DNA of 64,000 nucleotides from Marinilabilia salmonicolor JCM 21150 (lineage in GTDB: Bacteria > Bacteroidota > Bacteroidia > Bacteroidales > Marinilabiliaceae), in NCBI RefSeq assembly GCF_000259075.1, contig NZ_AJKI01000001.1, forward strand, positions 84,750 through 148,749. Direction: 5' to 3'. Below, piece by piece: positions 26,250 through 34,973 of this stretch (positions are counted from its first letter, which is position 1; each line of letters begins with the position of its first letter). The notes beneath the pieces were generated by a model that did not search any database, was not told where the DNA came from, and saw only the letters and a program-made list of their open reading frames with translations. The position numbers were made by a program, and so were the translations under genes.

Positions 26250-27464
26250 TCAATACCTCCCCGCAATTTTTTGCATATTCTTTTTAATCAGATTTTCCGT
26301 AGTTCGGGCATACCGTTGCGTCATTTTGATGTTGGAGTGGCCCAGCGTTTTGGAGACCACTTCCAGTGGCATATCATTTTCCAATGCCACAGTTGTCGCA
26401 AAGGTGTGCCTGGCGGTATGGGTGGAAATTGCTTTTTCGATGCCGCAGAGGTCTGCAATTTCTTTCAGGTAGCTGTTCATCTTTTGGTTGCTCAATACCG
26501 GCAGTAATATGTCTTTGTCCTGTAATTCCGGTTTGTTCTGATATTTTTCAAGCAACCGGCGGGCCGCATCAATTACAAAAATGGTGCTCATTTGATTGGT
26601 TTTTTGCCGTTTCTTGTGAATCCACAGAAAACCGTCCTTGTCTGTTGCCAGATGTTCCGGTTTGAGTGTTTTTACATCCGAAAAGGCCAGTCCGGTGTAG
26701 CAACAAAAAAGAAAAATATCGCGCACCTGGTCAATGCGCTCAATATGTAACTCTTTTTTGCGGATTGCTTCCAGTTCTTCATCGGTTAAGTAAACGGCAT
26801 CCACCTGGTTTAACTTGAATTTAATGGTAGCAAACGGATCCTTCTTCATCCAACCATTTGCCAGGGCAATTCTGACAATCTTTTTGAAGTTTTTCAGATA
26901 TTTGGTGGTGGAGTTGTGTCCGCAGTTGCGCTCCGTTTTAAAATAAAGCTCATAATCCTTTACAAATTGTTGGTTGAGATCATCCAGCGCCAGGTCTTCT
27001 TGTTTGTAGCGCCAGCGAATAAAATCCCGGGTATGCTTGTAGCTTGTTTCGTATCTTTCCACGGTACCCGGTGCAAAGTCTATGCCCACCAGTTTTTTGG
27101 CATTGTCATTGTGTTCCTTAAAAATCTTCAGGATGGTGCGTCTTTGTTCCTTTTTGCCTAAGAATCTTTCCTGAACCAATCGGGGAGTGACGGGCTCTTC
27201 TTCGTAGGACAGATAGTCAATAATAGAGAGGAGGCGCTTTTTGGTTTTGTTTAAAGCCTCATTGATCTCTTCCGCATTGGGAGCAGTCCTTTTTACCTTT
27301 TCCTGGACGTCGCTCCAGTATTTGGGCTTTAAACTCTTTTTGGCTGCAAACTCTGTGCGCTCTTTGTTGATAGTGATTCTTACAAAAATTGGAGCTTCTC
27401 CATTTTTCAGCAGTTTTGTTCTTTTAATAAAGAACAGGATTTTGACGTTTTTTAGTCCACTCAT
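26250..27464 (-). CDS. int: Tyrosine recombinase (island integrase)
   Basis: This 404-residue protein has an N-terminal arm-binding domain (about 1-95), a SAM-like core-binding domain (about 105-205) and a catalytic domain (about 225-404). Catalytic residues visible are a lysine in KKRQKTNQ (about 285-288), H349 and R352 in HTARHTFA, H376 in LGHSN and the nucleophile Y385. The box I arginine is replaced by alanine (CYTGLAFSD, A260). Bacteroidetes integrases such as IntDOT also lack this arginine, so it is probably still active. It lies beside tRNA-Ser at the island's right end and is separated from it by a terminator. Confidence 0.95.
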   Translation of the reverse strand: MSGLKNVKILFFIKRTKLLKNGEAPIFVRITINKERTEFAAKKSLKPKYWSDVQEKVKRTAPNAEEINEALNKTKKRLLSIIDYLSYEEEPVTPRLVQERFLGKKEQRRTILKIFKEHNDNAKKLVGIDFAPGTVERYETSYKHTRDFIRWRYKQEDLALDDLNQQFVKDYELYFKTERNCGHNSTTKYLKNFKKIVRIALANGWMKKDPFATIKFKLNQVDAVYLTDEELEAIRKKELHIERIDQVRDIFLFCCYTGLAFSDVKTLKPEHLATDKDGFLWIHKKRQKTNQMSTIFVIDAARRLLEKYQNKPELQDKDILLPVLSNQKMNSYLKEIADLCGIEKAISTHTARHTFATTVALENDMPLEVVSKTLGHSNIKMTQRYARTTENLIKKNMQKIAGRY

Positions 27465-27601
27465 AACAGTTAATTTAATAGTTAATTTTGATGTAAAACT
27501 ATCGTTATGAGCTCATTTTTGAAGTTTCTGAATCGCAGTAATACAGGGCGATTGGGGGCAATTTGGAGCAATTTCTGGTGGACTAAAATTCCGGTTTATA
27601 A

Positions 27602-27620
27602 AGTCCTCCGTAAGTCCACC
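27602..27620 (+). promoter_or_regulatory. Candidate integrase arm-type site, right end
   Basis: agtcctccgtaagtccacc matches 333-351 at 17 of 19 positions. An inverted GGTGGACT also occurs at 27577-27584, giving three related units within 45 bp of one another between int and the att site. Confidence 0.5.
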
Positions 27621-27667
27621 AAAAAATTGCGTTTTTCTGCCCTTTTATGCACCGTTGTGCACCAAAA

Positions 27668-27700
27668 AAAAAGCCTGTAAGTGTTGACTTACAGGCTTTT
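27668..27700 (-). terminator. Terminator behind tRNA-Ser
   Basis: The 12-bp stem AAGCCTGTAAGT / ACTTACAGGCTT has a 4-base loop. An A-run on the left becomes a T-run on the minus strand. It closes the tRNA transcript after integration and replaces the native terminator at 226-259. Confidence 0.85.
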
Positions 27701-27723
27701 ACTTCTTTTTGCTTTTCTTCTCA

Positions 27724-27738
27724 GCGGAGAGAGAGGGA
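27724..27738 (+). repeat. Right attachment site inside tRNA-Ser
   Basis: gcggagagagaggga is identical to 260-274. It covers the discriminator base, the 3' acceptor strand and the first bases of the T-arm of the tRNA. Confidence 0.85.
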
Positions 27739-27809
27739 TTCGAACCCCCGGTACCTCGCGGTACAACGGTTTTCAAGACCGCCGCATTCGACCACTCTGC
27801 CATCTCTCC
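27725..27809 (-). tRNA. tRNA-Ser (anticodon UGA)
   Basis: Read on the minus strand, the 85-nt gene has a 7-bp acceptor stem (GGAGAGA / TCTCTCC), D-arm, anticodon loop CTTGAAA giving anticodon TGA, a long variable arm typical of serine tRNAs (about TACCGCGAGGTA) and the T-arm GGTTCGAATCC. The 3' CCA is not encoded. It decodes UCA and serves as the integration target of the island, which leaves the gene intact. Confidence 0.95.
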
Positions 27810-27943
27810 AGTCGAACATCGTATTTGCTTATTCAGCTTGTGAAACCGTGTGTTTCTCTGTCAAAGCGGTTGCAAAATTAGGTGTTTTATTGAAATCACA
27901 AAACCTTTTGGGTAAAAAAAACAGACAATTTTTCAATGTGAGG

Positions 27944-29377
27944 CTAATCTTGTTGTATCTCAGAATTTTGAGAAGAAGCTTTTTTTTCAAAAATCTCATC
28001 CAGTTCTTTGGCCATGGTCACTCCTTGTTTAATCCGGTCGGCCATTCCAATGCCGTCGCGAAGATTTCCTCCCAGCAGGAGGCCGGGAAAATGATTTTGA
28101 ATACCTTCCACAGCCTTTATCCGTTCTCCGGTTGAAACACCATATTGTGGGATGGCGTGTGTGTGGCGGAAAATCCGGAGGAGCTCAGGTTTTTTATCCG
28201 GAACCATCATCATTTTCTGCAGTTCAGGAAACACCAGTTTTTCTATCTCTTCATCCGTGAGGTTAACCATATCGGGGTTTCTTACTCCTCCCAGAAAAAT
28301 CGATAGCAGTGCCCCGCCTTTGGGGGCTCTGTTTTTCAGAAAGGCGGAAAGAAAAAGTACACCCAGGATATCGCGATGTTCGCGGGAGGGAACAAGACCT
28401 CCAAAAGCTTTCAGAGGAATGCCGCGCCACTCTTTGTAACCGATGGCCACCTGTACCACTTTAGCGTAAACAAGGTTGGTGATTTTTTGTTTCTCATCAT
28501 CGCGCAGGAATGGCAGGAGGTTGGGGACTTCATGTGCGCCAGTAGTTGTAATCAGGGCATCACTCTCCATTAGTTTTGTCTCGCCCTGGTGCTCAAATTT
28601 AGCAGTGAAGACGTTATTGGCAGGACAAACACTAAGATTGTTACATCCCAAAAGAATTTCCTCCTTATCAAACTTCTCTGTGATTGCATTGACCAGATTA
28701 TCAAGTCCTCCGGCCATGGAGAACATTTTTTTGTTGGCTTTTTTATGGTAATTGTATAATTCCGGATTGCTTTTCTTTTCTCTGGCAAGTTCTGCATGTT
28801 TCTTGAAAGTTCCTTTAATAAAGCTTCCGTAATTATGCTCCAGGTTGTAGAGTTTGGGGAGTGCGTAACGTGTCACGAGTTGTGATGGGTCGCCTGCATA
28901 TATTCCCAGAATGAATGGGTCAACTGCATATTCCAGGAATGATTTACCCATTCTTCGTTTGACCATTTCGGCAAGTGTCTCATCCGGATTTTTCCCTGGT
29001 TTTCTGAAAGGCTCAGTCAGTAACCTGAGTTTATCTCTCCAGGAGAAAAGGGGTGTTTTAATACCTGCTTTCATGCAGGAGGGGAGATCGTGCCAGCGCC
29101 CTTCTTTCCAGATCAGGCGCCGTTTGGCTTCTTCATTGGCCGGTTCCACCTCTGCCTGGTCTCCCAGTTCTTCGAACAGTTCGGCAACTTCCGGATGAGA
29201 AATCATGCCGGTATTTGGTCCACTTTCAAAGACAAAACCTTCTTCACGATGGGTGTGAATGGCTCCACCGGTTCTGAGATCTTTTTCCAGAATGGTAACT
29301 TTCCATCCGGCCTTTTTAAGATAATAAGCCGTGGTAAGTCCGGTGAGTCCTGCACCAATGATAGTTGCTTTCTTCAT
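27944..29377 (-). CDS. hemY: Protoporphyrinogen oxidase (HemY type)
   Basis: Starting at the ATG before KKATIIGAGLTGL the protein has 477 residues; an upstream in-frame ATG would add nine. The N-terminal dinucleotide-binding motif GAGLTGLTTAYYL and the following ILEKDLRTGGAI are typical of the FAD-dependent amine-oxidase fold. Later segments (LLLGGNLRDGIGMADRIKQG, C-terminal FAD contact) match the oxygen-dependent HemY / PPOX family. The enzyme oxidises protoporphyrinogen IX (or coproporphyrinogen in other lineages) in haem synthesis. It lies downstream of hemN on the same strand with a 150-bp low-complexity gap, so linkage to the haem cluster is functional even if transcription is separate. 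Confidence 0.9.
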   Translation of the reverse strand: MKKATIIGAGLTGLTTAYYLKKAGWKVTILEKDLRTGGAIHTHREEGFVFESGPNTGMISHPEVAELFEELGDQAEVEPANEEAKRRLIWKEGRWHDLPSCMKAGIKTPLFSWRDKLRLLTEPFRKPGKNPDETLAEMVKRRMGKSFLEYAVDPFILGIYAGDPSQLVTRYALPKLYNLEHNYGSFIKGTFKKHAELAREKKSNPELYNYHKKANKKMFSMAGGLDNLVNAITEKFDKEEILLGCNNLSVCPANNVFTAKFEHQGETKLMESDALITTTGAHEVPNLLPFLRDDEKQKITNLVYAKVVQVAIGYKEWRGIPLKAFGGLVPSREHRDILGVLFLSAFLKNRAPKGGALLSIFLGGVRNPDMVNLTDEEIEKLVFPELQKMMMVPDKKPELLRIFRHTHAIPQYGVSTGERIKAVEGIQNHFPGLLLGGNLRDGIGMADRIKQGVTMAKELDEIFEKKASSQNSEIQQD

Positions 29378-29404
29378 AGAATGCGATGATGTTTTAGGCC
29401 CCAC

Positions 29405-29520
29405 GTGGGGGCTGGGTGTTAATAAAGATTGAGGCTGAGGTTAAGGTTAAGACTGAGGTTGAGTTTAAGATGAATTCTCAGTATCCAGCTCCTAACCTTC
29501 AACGTTCACCCATCCTTACG
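29405..29520. repeat. Low-complexity GAGGTT/AACCTC-type tract
   Basis: The stretch repeats short units (ttgaggctgaggttaagg, ...gactgaggttgagttt) and then switches to the complementary-looking style (ccagctcctaaccttcaac). Similar tracts lie at 32240-32343, 37470-37515 and 43250-43352. Confidence 0.5.
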
Positions 29521-29554
29521 TCTCCCTTGGGGGGATTAGGGGGCCCTTCCTTTC

Positions 29555-30925
29555 TCAAATCGTCTTAGAGAAACGTTTTTCCCCTGCATTAAGTTTAGGA
29601 TCAAAAATAGCGGCAATGTTTCGGATAAGAAAACGGCCTGTATTTGTGACAGTTATTTCGTTTTTGTCAAAGGTTAACAATCCGTCTTCATCCAGGGGTA
29701 CAAGTCTTTCTGCATCAAAATCGGTCAGCCTTTTTAGCTCTTCTGGGGTTTTATCAATGCGTCGGGCCACTTCTTCCCAGTTCAACCGGTTGTTGCACAT
29801 AATTTCGTTGATAACCTCACGCACCGCAATATCGGTATCATCCATCCGATAACCTTTTTCTACGGGAGCTTCTCCTTTTTTTATGGCTTCGATATATGCA
29901 GGTACATTTTTGGTGTTTTGTACGTAGGCATTGTGCAGCTGACTGATAGCCGACATCCCGAAGGCATAGACCTGTCCGGTGGTGTCGCGGGTGCAATATC
30001 CCTGGAAGTTCCGGTGCAGCGTTTTGCTTTTGATGGCGACGCTCAGGGGGTCTTCCGGGAGGGCGTAATGATCCATCCCGATAGCTATATACCCTGCGTC
30101 CAGGAGTGTCTCTCTGGCATTATTAAACATTTGCATTTTCTCATCCGGCCCCGGAATGCCATTTTTTTCCAGTGTTTTCTGATGGTTTTTTACCCAGGGG
30201 ACATGTGCATACGAAAAAGTTACAATTCTGTCGGGACGGGCATCTATGGCCTGTTTTATGGACTCATTGAACGATTCTGGTGTTTGATAAGGGAGTCCGT
30301 AGATGAAGTCGAGATTTACCGAAACTCCGTGGTTTCTAAGTATCCGAATGATGTCTTTAACGGGCATGGCTGATGGTTCCCGGTTGACAGCAAGCAGAAT
30401 CTTTTTATCGAAATCCTGAATTCCCAGACTCATACGGTTGAATCCCATTTTCAGCAGCCGGTCGATGTATTCAATGGTGAGATACGCCGGATTACATTCG
30501 ATGGCAACTTCTGCGTTGGATGCCATGGTGTAATTGCCATAGATGGCATTCATAATCCGTTCAATCTGATCGGCTGAGAGTGCATTGGGGGTTCCACCGC
30601 CCCAATGAATTTGAGTGACCTGGCGTGACTTATCAATGTGTCCGGCAATCAGCTCTATCTCTTTGATGATGGCATCGATGTAATCCTCATACAGATTGTT
30701 GTTGCGTGATATGAGGGTGGTGCAACCGCAATAAAAACATAGTTGCGTGCAAAACGGGATGTGCAGATAAAGGGAAATTGCTTTGGGCTGATGTTCATTT
30801 GATTCTTCAACAGCTTTAATGTAGTCCGATGCCGTAAATCCATCTTTAAAAAAGGTGGCCGGCGGATAACTGGTATATCTGGGTAAAGGTTGGTTGTATT
30901 TGTTTAAAAGTTGTTGGTCTATCAT
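29555..30925 (-). CDS. hemN: Oxygen-independent coproporphyrinogen III oxidase
   Basis: This 456-residue radical-SAM enzyme has the cluster motif FCTQLCFYCGC with cysteines at 59, 63, 66 and 68. The fourth cysteine marks true HemN rather than HemW. It also has the SAM-binding GGGTP (about residue 110). The length equals that of the E. coli enzyme. It decarboxylates coproporphyrinogen III to protoporphyrinogen IX without oxygen, which fits an anaerobic or facultative organism. Its start overlaps the stop of the MFS gene by four bases (ATGA), so the two are translationally coupled. Confidence 0.95.
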   Translation of the reverse strand: MIDQQLLNKYNQPLPRYTSYPPATFFKDGFTASDYIKAVEESNEHQPKAISLYLHIPFCTQLCFYCGCTTLISRNNNLYEDYIDAIIKEIELIAGHIDKSRQVTQIHWGGGTPNALSADQIERIMNAIYGNYTMASNAEVAIECNPAYLTIEYIDRLLKMGFNRMSLGIQDFDKKILLAVNREPSAMPVKDIIRILRNHGVSVNLDFIYGLPYQTPESFNESIKQAIDARPDRIVTFSYAHVPWVKNHQKTLEKNGIPGPDEKMQMFNNARETLLDAGYIAIGMDHYALPEDPLSVAIKSKTLHRNFQGYCTRDTTGQVYAFGMSAISQLHNAYVQNTKNVPAYIEAIKKGEAPVEKGYRMDDTDIAVREVINEIMCNNRLNWEEVARRIDKTPEELKRLTDFDAERLVPLDEDGLLTFDKNEITVTNTGRFLIRNIAAIFDPKLNAGEKRFSKTI

Positions 30926-32121
30926 TTTTCTACTACTTTCCTGAATAATGTTCGTGATAATATTAATAAAATGATGGCTATGTGTGCCTCCAGGATGTAC
31001 ATCCCGTGATAGCCGTATGTGTTTGCAAATTTGCTGAGGCCAATGGTCAGAAACAGACTGCTCAGGTGAGTGATTACAATCTGAATGGTGAAATCTGTTC
31101 CTTCGAGTCCTTTTCGAACCTTATCCATGGCAACGGTATAAATAAATACTGAAGCCATGCCGTAAGTTCCCCACACCATGGAACTGGCAACATAAATGCC
31201 CCACAGAGGAACCTGCCCGTGCATCTTCCACACAAAAAAGAGGGAAGAGAGAAAACCGGCCAGCAGAATGATCTGCAGAGCTGTTGTCCTTTTTACTCTT
31301 CGTATGATCCATCCACCGCCAAGGGAAAATACTGCTCCCACAGCTGTTCCGTAAATTCCGGAAATCATCCCGATTTCTTTGGCGGTATATCCCTGATCTA
31401 CCATAAAAGGTTTGAACATGGATAAAAGGCCGATGATTCCTGAGTAATATACAAACAACAAAAGCAGGTGGCGTAAGTTTCCCTTTTGCTTAAAAAAACT
31501 GAATCCGTCATCCCATTTTGGTCGTCTTTTGGGCTCTGTGGTGGTTTGCTCCAGGGGTAATCGTGCAAAAGTAACCGGCATCAGTGCCATGGTAACCAGA
31601 AACGCCAGCAATAAGAGTAATGCCTGCCAGCCAATGTAATAATAGGCCATGAGCAAAACACCGCTGCCAATGGTTGTGCCCAAAAAGCTGCCTCCCGATT
31701 GCATGCTGTTGCCATAACTGCGTTCTTCCGATTTAAGCGTAAGAATGGCAAAGGCATCTGTGGCAATGTCCTGCGTTCCTGATGCAACAAAGGCAATGAC
31801 CACAAGGACTATGATGGTTGTGAAATCGCTGGAGAGGTTGAAGAAGCTGATCAATACAATTACCATTGCATAAAACACCTCAGATCCCAGAATCCAACGA
31901 CGGTAATGTTTTCTCGAAGGGCTGGTGTGATCCACCATGGGAGCCCATAAAAATTTTAATATCCAGGGTATCTTGATGAGCTGAATGAGCCCGATGGAAG
32001 TCAGAGAGTAATCTTCCTGCCTCATGATTACCGGCACTACCGTTGAGAAAAAACTCATGGGGATAGATTGCGCCAGATATAGACTCAGAAGGGTTCCGTA
32101 TTTTTTAAATGATTGGTTCAT
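30922..32121 (-). CDS. MFS transporter (AmpG/PAT-like) in the haem cluster
   Basis: Starting at the ATG before NQSFKKYGTLLSLY the protein has 399 residues; an upstream ATG would add eleven. About twelve hydrophobic segments are visible. The conserved region LKFLWAPMVDHTSPSRKHYRRW after TM2 and GTQDIATDAFAI in TM4 match the PAT subfamily, which includes AmpG. The substrate cannot be read from sequence. Overlap with hemN and the TonB receptor upstream suggest uptake or export of a porphyrin, haem or iron chelate across the inner membrane. Confidence 0.85.
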   Translation of the reverse strand: MNQSFKKYGTLLSLYLAQSIPMSFFSTVVPVIMRQEDYSLTSIGLIQLIKIPWILKFLWAPMVDHTSPSRKHYRRWILGSEVFYAMVIVLISFFNLSSDFTTIIVLVVIAFVASGTQDIATDAFAILTLKSEERSYGNSMQSGGSFLGTTIGSGVLLMAYYYIGWQALLLLLAFLVTMALMPVTFARLPLEQTTTEPKRRPKWDDGFSFFKQKGNLRHLLLLFVYYSGIIGLLSMFKPFMVDQGYTAKEIGMISGIYGTAVGAVFSLGGGWIIRRVKRTTALQIILLAGFLSSLFFVWKMHGQVPLWGIYVASSMVWGTYGMASVFIYTVAMDKVRKGLEGTDFTIQIVITHLSSLFLTIGLSKFANTYGYHGMYILEAHIAIILLILSRTLFRKVVEK

Positions 32122-32239
32122 TGAATGACCTGCTTTTTTGTTTTGTGCTCCCATGATTTAGGGGAACTGTGTTTTATTGTTTGTCAATCTTTTTTTTTGA
32201 AAATTGTATATCCTATGTTTGATTGCAGGGAGCATTTTT

Positions 32240-32343
32240 GGTAATTTATTTTCTCAAACCACCAGCTTCCAGCCAAATCACCAACTTCTCATCTCTTTTT
32301 TTCAACTTCCAGTCTCTAACCTCTGTTCTCCAACCCCCAACTT
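32240..32343. repeat. Low-complexity CCAACTTC-type tract
   Basis: A short pyrimidine-rich degenerate repeat (ccaccagcttccagcc, ccaacttctcatctc, ttccagtctctaacctc) lies between the MFS and receptor genes. It belongs to the same style as 29405-29520, 37470-37515 and 43250-43352. Confidence 0.5.
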
Positions 32344-34467
32344 CTAAAACATCACTTTCAACCGGGCGCTAAAGTTAGCAGGAATTCCACGTTGAGCATA
32401 ATTGTTGCCCAGTGCACTAAACCGGAAAACCTGATAATTCTTATCAAATATATTCCGTGACCTGAACGAGAGGCTTGCATTTTTTCTCCGGAAAGTCACT
32501 GAGGCATTCCAGACCCCATAATATTCCTGTGAAGCGCTGTTCTCATCATCCCAGTATAGTTTTCCGGTTCCCTGATAGTTGATGTTTACCAGAGCTTTGT
32601 CAAGGAATTTATTGTTGACTGGAATGTGAATATTTTGTCCTGCATAAAGTGTTACACGCGGTGCATACGGGAGGTGATTTCCCGAAAGATCGGTGCTGTC
32701 ATTTTTTTGATATTCCAGGAAAGTAGCTTTCGTGTAACCAGTATTGACCGTTGTTTCCAGAATTTTATTGGGCCTGATAGTCAACTCTGCTTCCATTCCT
32801 TTGCTTTCCGAGCGACCGGCATTTTTGAGCATGCTTCCTCTTCCAGTTGGCACAGGTTGGTAAATCTGCTGGTTCCTCCAATCGATGTAAAAACCGGTTA
32901 TGCTGAATCTTAAAAGATTGAGCACCCACTTCGACTTCAGGCCCGCTTCATAGCTCCAGCTGTGCTCGGCATCGAATGTCTGATCCTGGGGACGTTCAAA
33001 AGTACTGTTAAAACCTCCTGTTTTATAGCCTTTGGTAAGAGACCCATAAATGTTAAAGGCGTCAGAAACCTGATAGTCAATGGAGATCCGGGGGAGGATT
33101 TCAGAGAATTTCATGTCTGAATCGGTGCTGTCCATCGGTATCAGTTGTCCATCACTAATCATATCGTAGTAGTAATCCTGTGTGTTTTTTTCCCAGTCTA
33201 TGCGGACTCCAGGAGTAACGGACAGTCTTTTGAAGAGAAAGTCACTCACTGTCGTTTGTGCAAAAAGAGCAAGGCCCATATTGGTGTGCTCATAGTCTTT
33301 TCGTATCTGCGTAGAGTAATCCTGGCCTGTTCCCACATCAACATCTTTTTCCAAAGACTGGTAAAACCCGAAAATGCCAAAAATTGTCTCCATATTATCC
33401 CTGTCGAGGGTGGCTGAGACTTCTTGTGAAAGGATTAACTGGGTTTGTGGTTGAGATACAATATAGCGGGAATCTGTGGTAAAATCCTGATCTATAGTTT
33501 GTTCATTATTAATGAATTGTGCGCTTGTGGTTGCCTTAATGGAAAGATCATTTTTTGTCCAGTTGTTTACAAGTCCTGCCGTTGTCAGATTTCGGTCATA
33601 GCCGCTTGTTTCATTGTAATTAACCGGTTGAAGTTGGTTGGTCGAAGGATCAATAATTCCGTATGGATAACCATTTTGCTTACTCTCTTCTGTAGATACA
33701 ATCAGGTCGCTTTTAAAATGGTTGTTCCAGCGATGGATCAGCCGCGCACGAGCGTTGAAAACATCCATTTTGTCGGCCATTTTCCCATTATAGATGTTTT
33801 CAAAATAACCATCCTGATGGCGATATTGGCCGCCCACCTGAAGATCGGTTTTTTCTCCCAGCGGTTGGTTGATGGTGAGTCCGAAATTATACCGTCCGTA
33901 ATTGCCAAGCTCCGTTTCAGCCGTAACATTTTGCGTTTTTTCAGGACTTTGGGTGTAAACATGAATCAATCCTCCCAGGTTATTACGTCCGTACATGGTA
34001 CCTTGGGGCCCTCGGAGAACCTCCACACGCTCAATATTGTAAAATTCAAAGTCGAACGAGGATTTGTCAAATTGAGGTACATTATCCACGTAAAGTCCTA
34101 CGGCCGGACTGTTGATGCGAGAACCGATGCCTCTGATATAGATGGGGGAGGTGAGTTTGCTGCCGTAAGATGGCATATATAAGTTTGGCACCCGGGAGGT
34201 CAGGTCGGTAAGCCCGGTTACCTGTTCCTGTTCTATCTGATCCACCGGAATAAGACTGGTTGAGATGGGCAGCTCCTGTAACGGTCGTTGCTCCCGAGCG
34301 CTTTTAATTACTACTTCCCCGAGGTGAACAGTAGGGAAATTAAGGCTGTCCAAAGAAACCAACATTTTTTCGTCGTCGTATGAGTTTTGACCTTTAAGCG
34401 GGGCTGATGTCAATGTCAAAAAACCAATAAAGAATAGGAGGGTGGATTGAGTAGTCTTTTTTTTCAT
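32344..34467 (-). CDS. TonB-dependent outer-membrane receptor
   Basis: This 707-residue protein begins with a signal peptide (MKKKTTQSTLLFFIGFLTLT...PLKGQ, about 27 residues). A plug domain spans about 55-165 with SPIYIRGIGSRINSPAVGLY and VEVLRGPQGTMYGRNNLGG. A 22-strand-type barrel follows, ending in an aromatic/hydrophobic C-terminus (FSARLKVMF). No carboxypeptidase-like N-terminal extension is present, so it is a classical siderophore/haem type rather than a SusC type. It is the first gene of the cluster with the MFS transporter, hemN and hemY. It probably imports haem, a porphyrin or a ferric siderophore. I found no clear Fur box. Confidence 0.9.
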   Translation of the reverse strand: MKKKTTQSTLLFFIGFLTLTSAPLKGQNSYDDEKMLVSLDSLNFPTVHLGEVVIKSAREQRPLQELPISTSLIPVDQIEQEQVTGLTDLTSRVPNLYMPSYGSKLTSPIYIRGIGSRINSPAVGLYVDNVPQFDKSSFDFEFYNIERVEVLRGPQGTMYGRNNLGGLIHVYTQSPEKTQNVTAETELGNYGRYNFGLTINQPLGEKTDLQVGGQYRHQDGYFENIYNGKMADKMDVFNARARLIHRWNNHFKSDLIVSTEESKQNGYPYGIIDPSTNQLQPVNYNETSGYDRNLTTAGLVNNWTKNDLSIKATTSAQFINNEQTIDQDFTTDSRYIVSQPQTQLILSQEVSATLDRDNMETIFGIFGFYQSLEKDVDVGTGQDYSTQIRKDYEHTNMGLALFAQTTVSDFLFKRLSVTPGVRIDWEKNTQDYYYDMISDGQLIPMDSTDSDMKFSEILPRISIDYQVSDAFNIYGSLTKGYKTGGFNSTFERPQDQTFDAEHSWSYEAGLKSKWVLNLLRFSITGFYIDWRNQQIYQPVPTGRGSMLKNAGRSESKGMEAELTIRPNKILETTVNTGYTKATFLEYQKNDSTDLSGNHLPYAPRVTLYAGQNIHIPVNNKFLDKALVNINYQGTGKLYWDDENSASQEYYGVWNASVTFRRKNASLSFRSRNIFDKNYQVFRFSALGNNYAQRGIPANFSARLKVMF

Positions 34468-34973
34468 TTAGAGTCTTTTATTCTATCTGAACTATTTGTT
34501 TCAGGAAATGAAAGGGATTAATTGGACCAGGCAATCCGGTTTTGCTAAAAAAATAGCAGTTTTACCGGAACTGCGTGTGGTGCAAATAATTAATGTACAT
34601 GAGCAATATCATCAGGATTACCGATTCTCACGATAACTAGTCTTTGCAAGAAACCCCTAACTGCTGCGTTAATCTCCTTTTTGAATCAGTTATTTACGAA
34701 AACTAAACTGACTTCGTCTTTTTCCTCCTTGCAAGGCATAGTCAAAACAAGCTTTGCCTTTGCTCTTGGATCGTTCGTCAGTTCCCTGGATTCAAAAACT
34801 TCGAAAGCCTTGTATTTGGAGCTTTCTTATCTAATATGTGAAAACAGAGCGAAGAGACAGGTAAGCCTGGGCCCATCAGAAGTGCATCCTATATTCTATA
34901 AAGACTGAAAAACTTTGGTTTTCTTGCTGGCACTAACTAATGACGAAGGCTTTAATGTCAGAAAATTGGGAAA
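34468..34973. other. Non-coding region upstream of the TonB receptor gene
   Basis: About 500 bp with no gene I can support. An open frame at 34681-34908 encodes a serine-rich peptide without recognisable features. No repeats shared with other parts of the window were found. Confidence 0.5.

Larger units (their letters stand above)
260..27738. mobile_element. Integrated genomic island in tRNA-Ser(UGA), about 27.5 kb
   Basis: The element is delimited by a 15-bp direct repeat (260-274 and 27724-27738). The right copy is the 3' end of an intact tRNA-Ser gene, and a tyrosine recombinase gene sits about 260 bp from it. The left end carries replication-type genes and the middle carries defence genes. 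No relaxase, coupling ATPase, capsid or terminase gene is visible. It is therefore more like a satellite or mobilisable island than a complete conjugative element or prophage. Boundaries are seen directly; mobility is inferred. Confidence 0.85.

Noticed and set aside
27647..28135. Open frames over the tRNA-Ser gene and its flanks
   Set aside because: They run through the tRNA, its terminator and the hemY end; the residues are those of the tRNA strand and no family is visible.
33445..34182. 245-residue open frame antisense to the TonB receptor
   Set aside because: It overlaps the receptor completely on the other strand and has a cysteine-rich, unfamily-like composition.
34681..34908. 75-residue open frame upstream of the TonB receptor
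   Set aside because: Serine-rich, no start context or family; kept only as an empty intergenic region.
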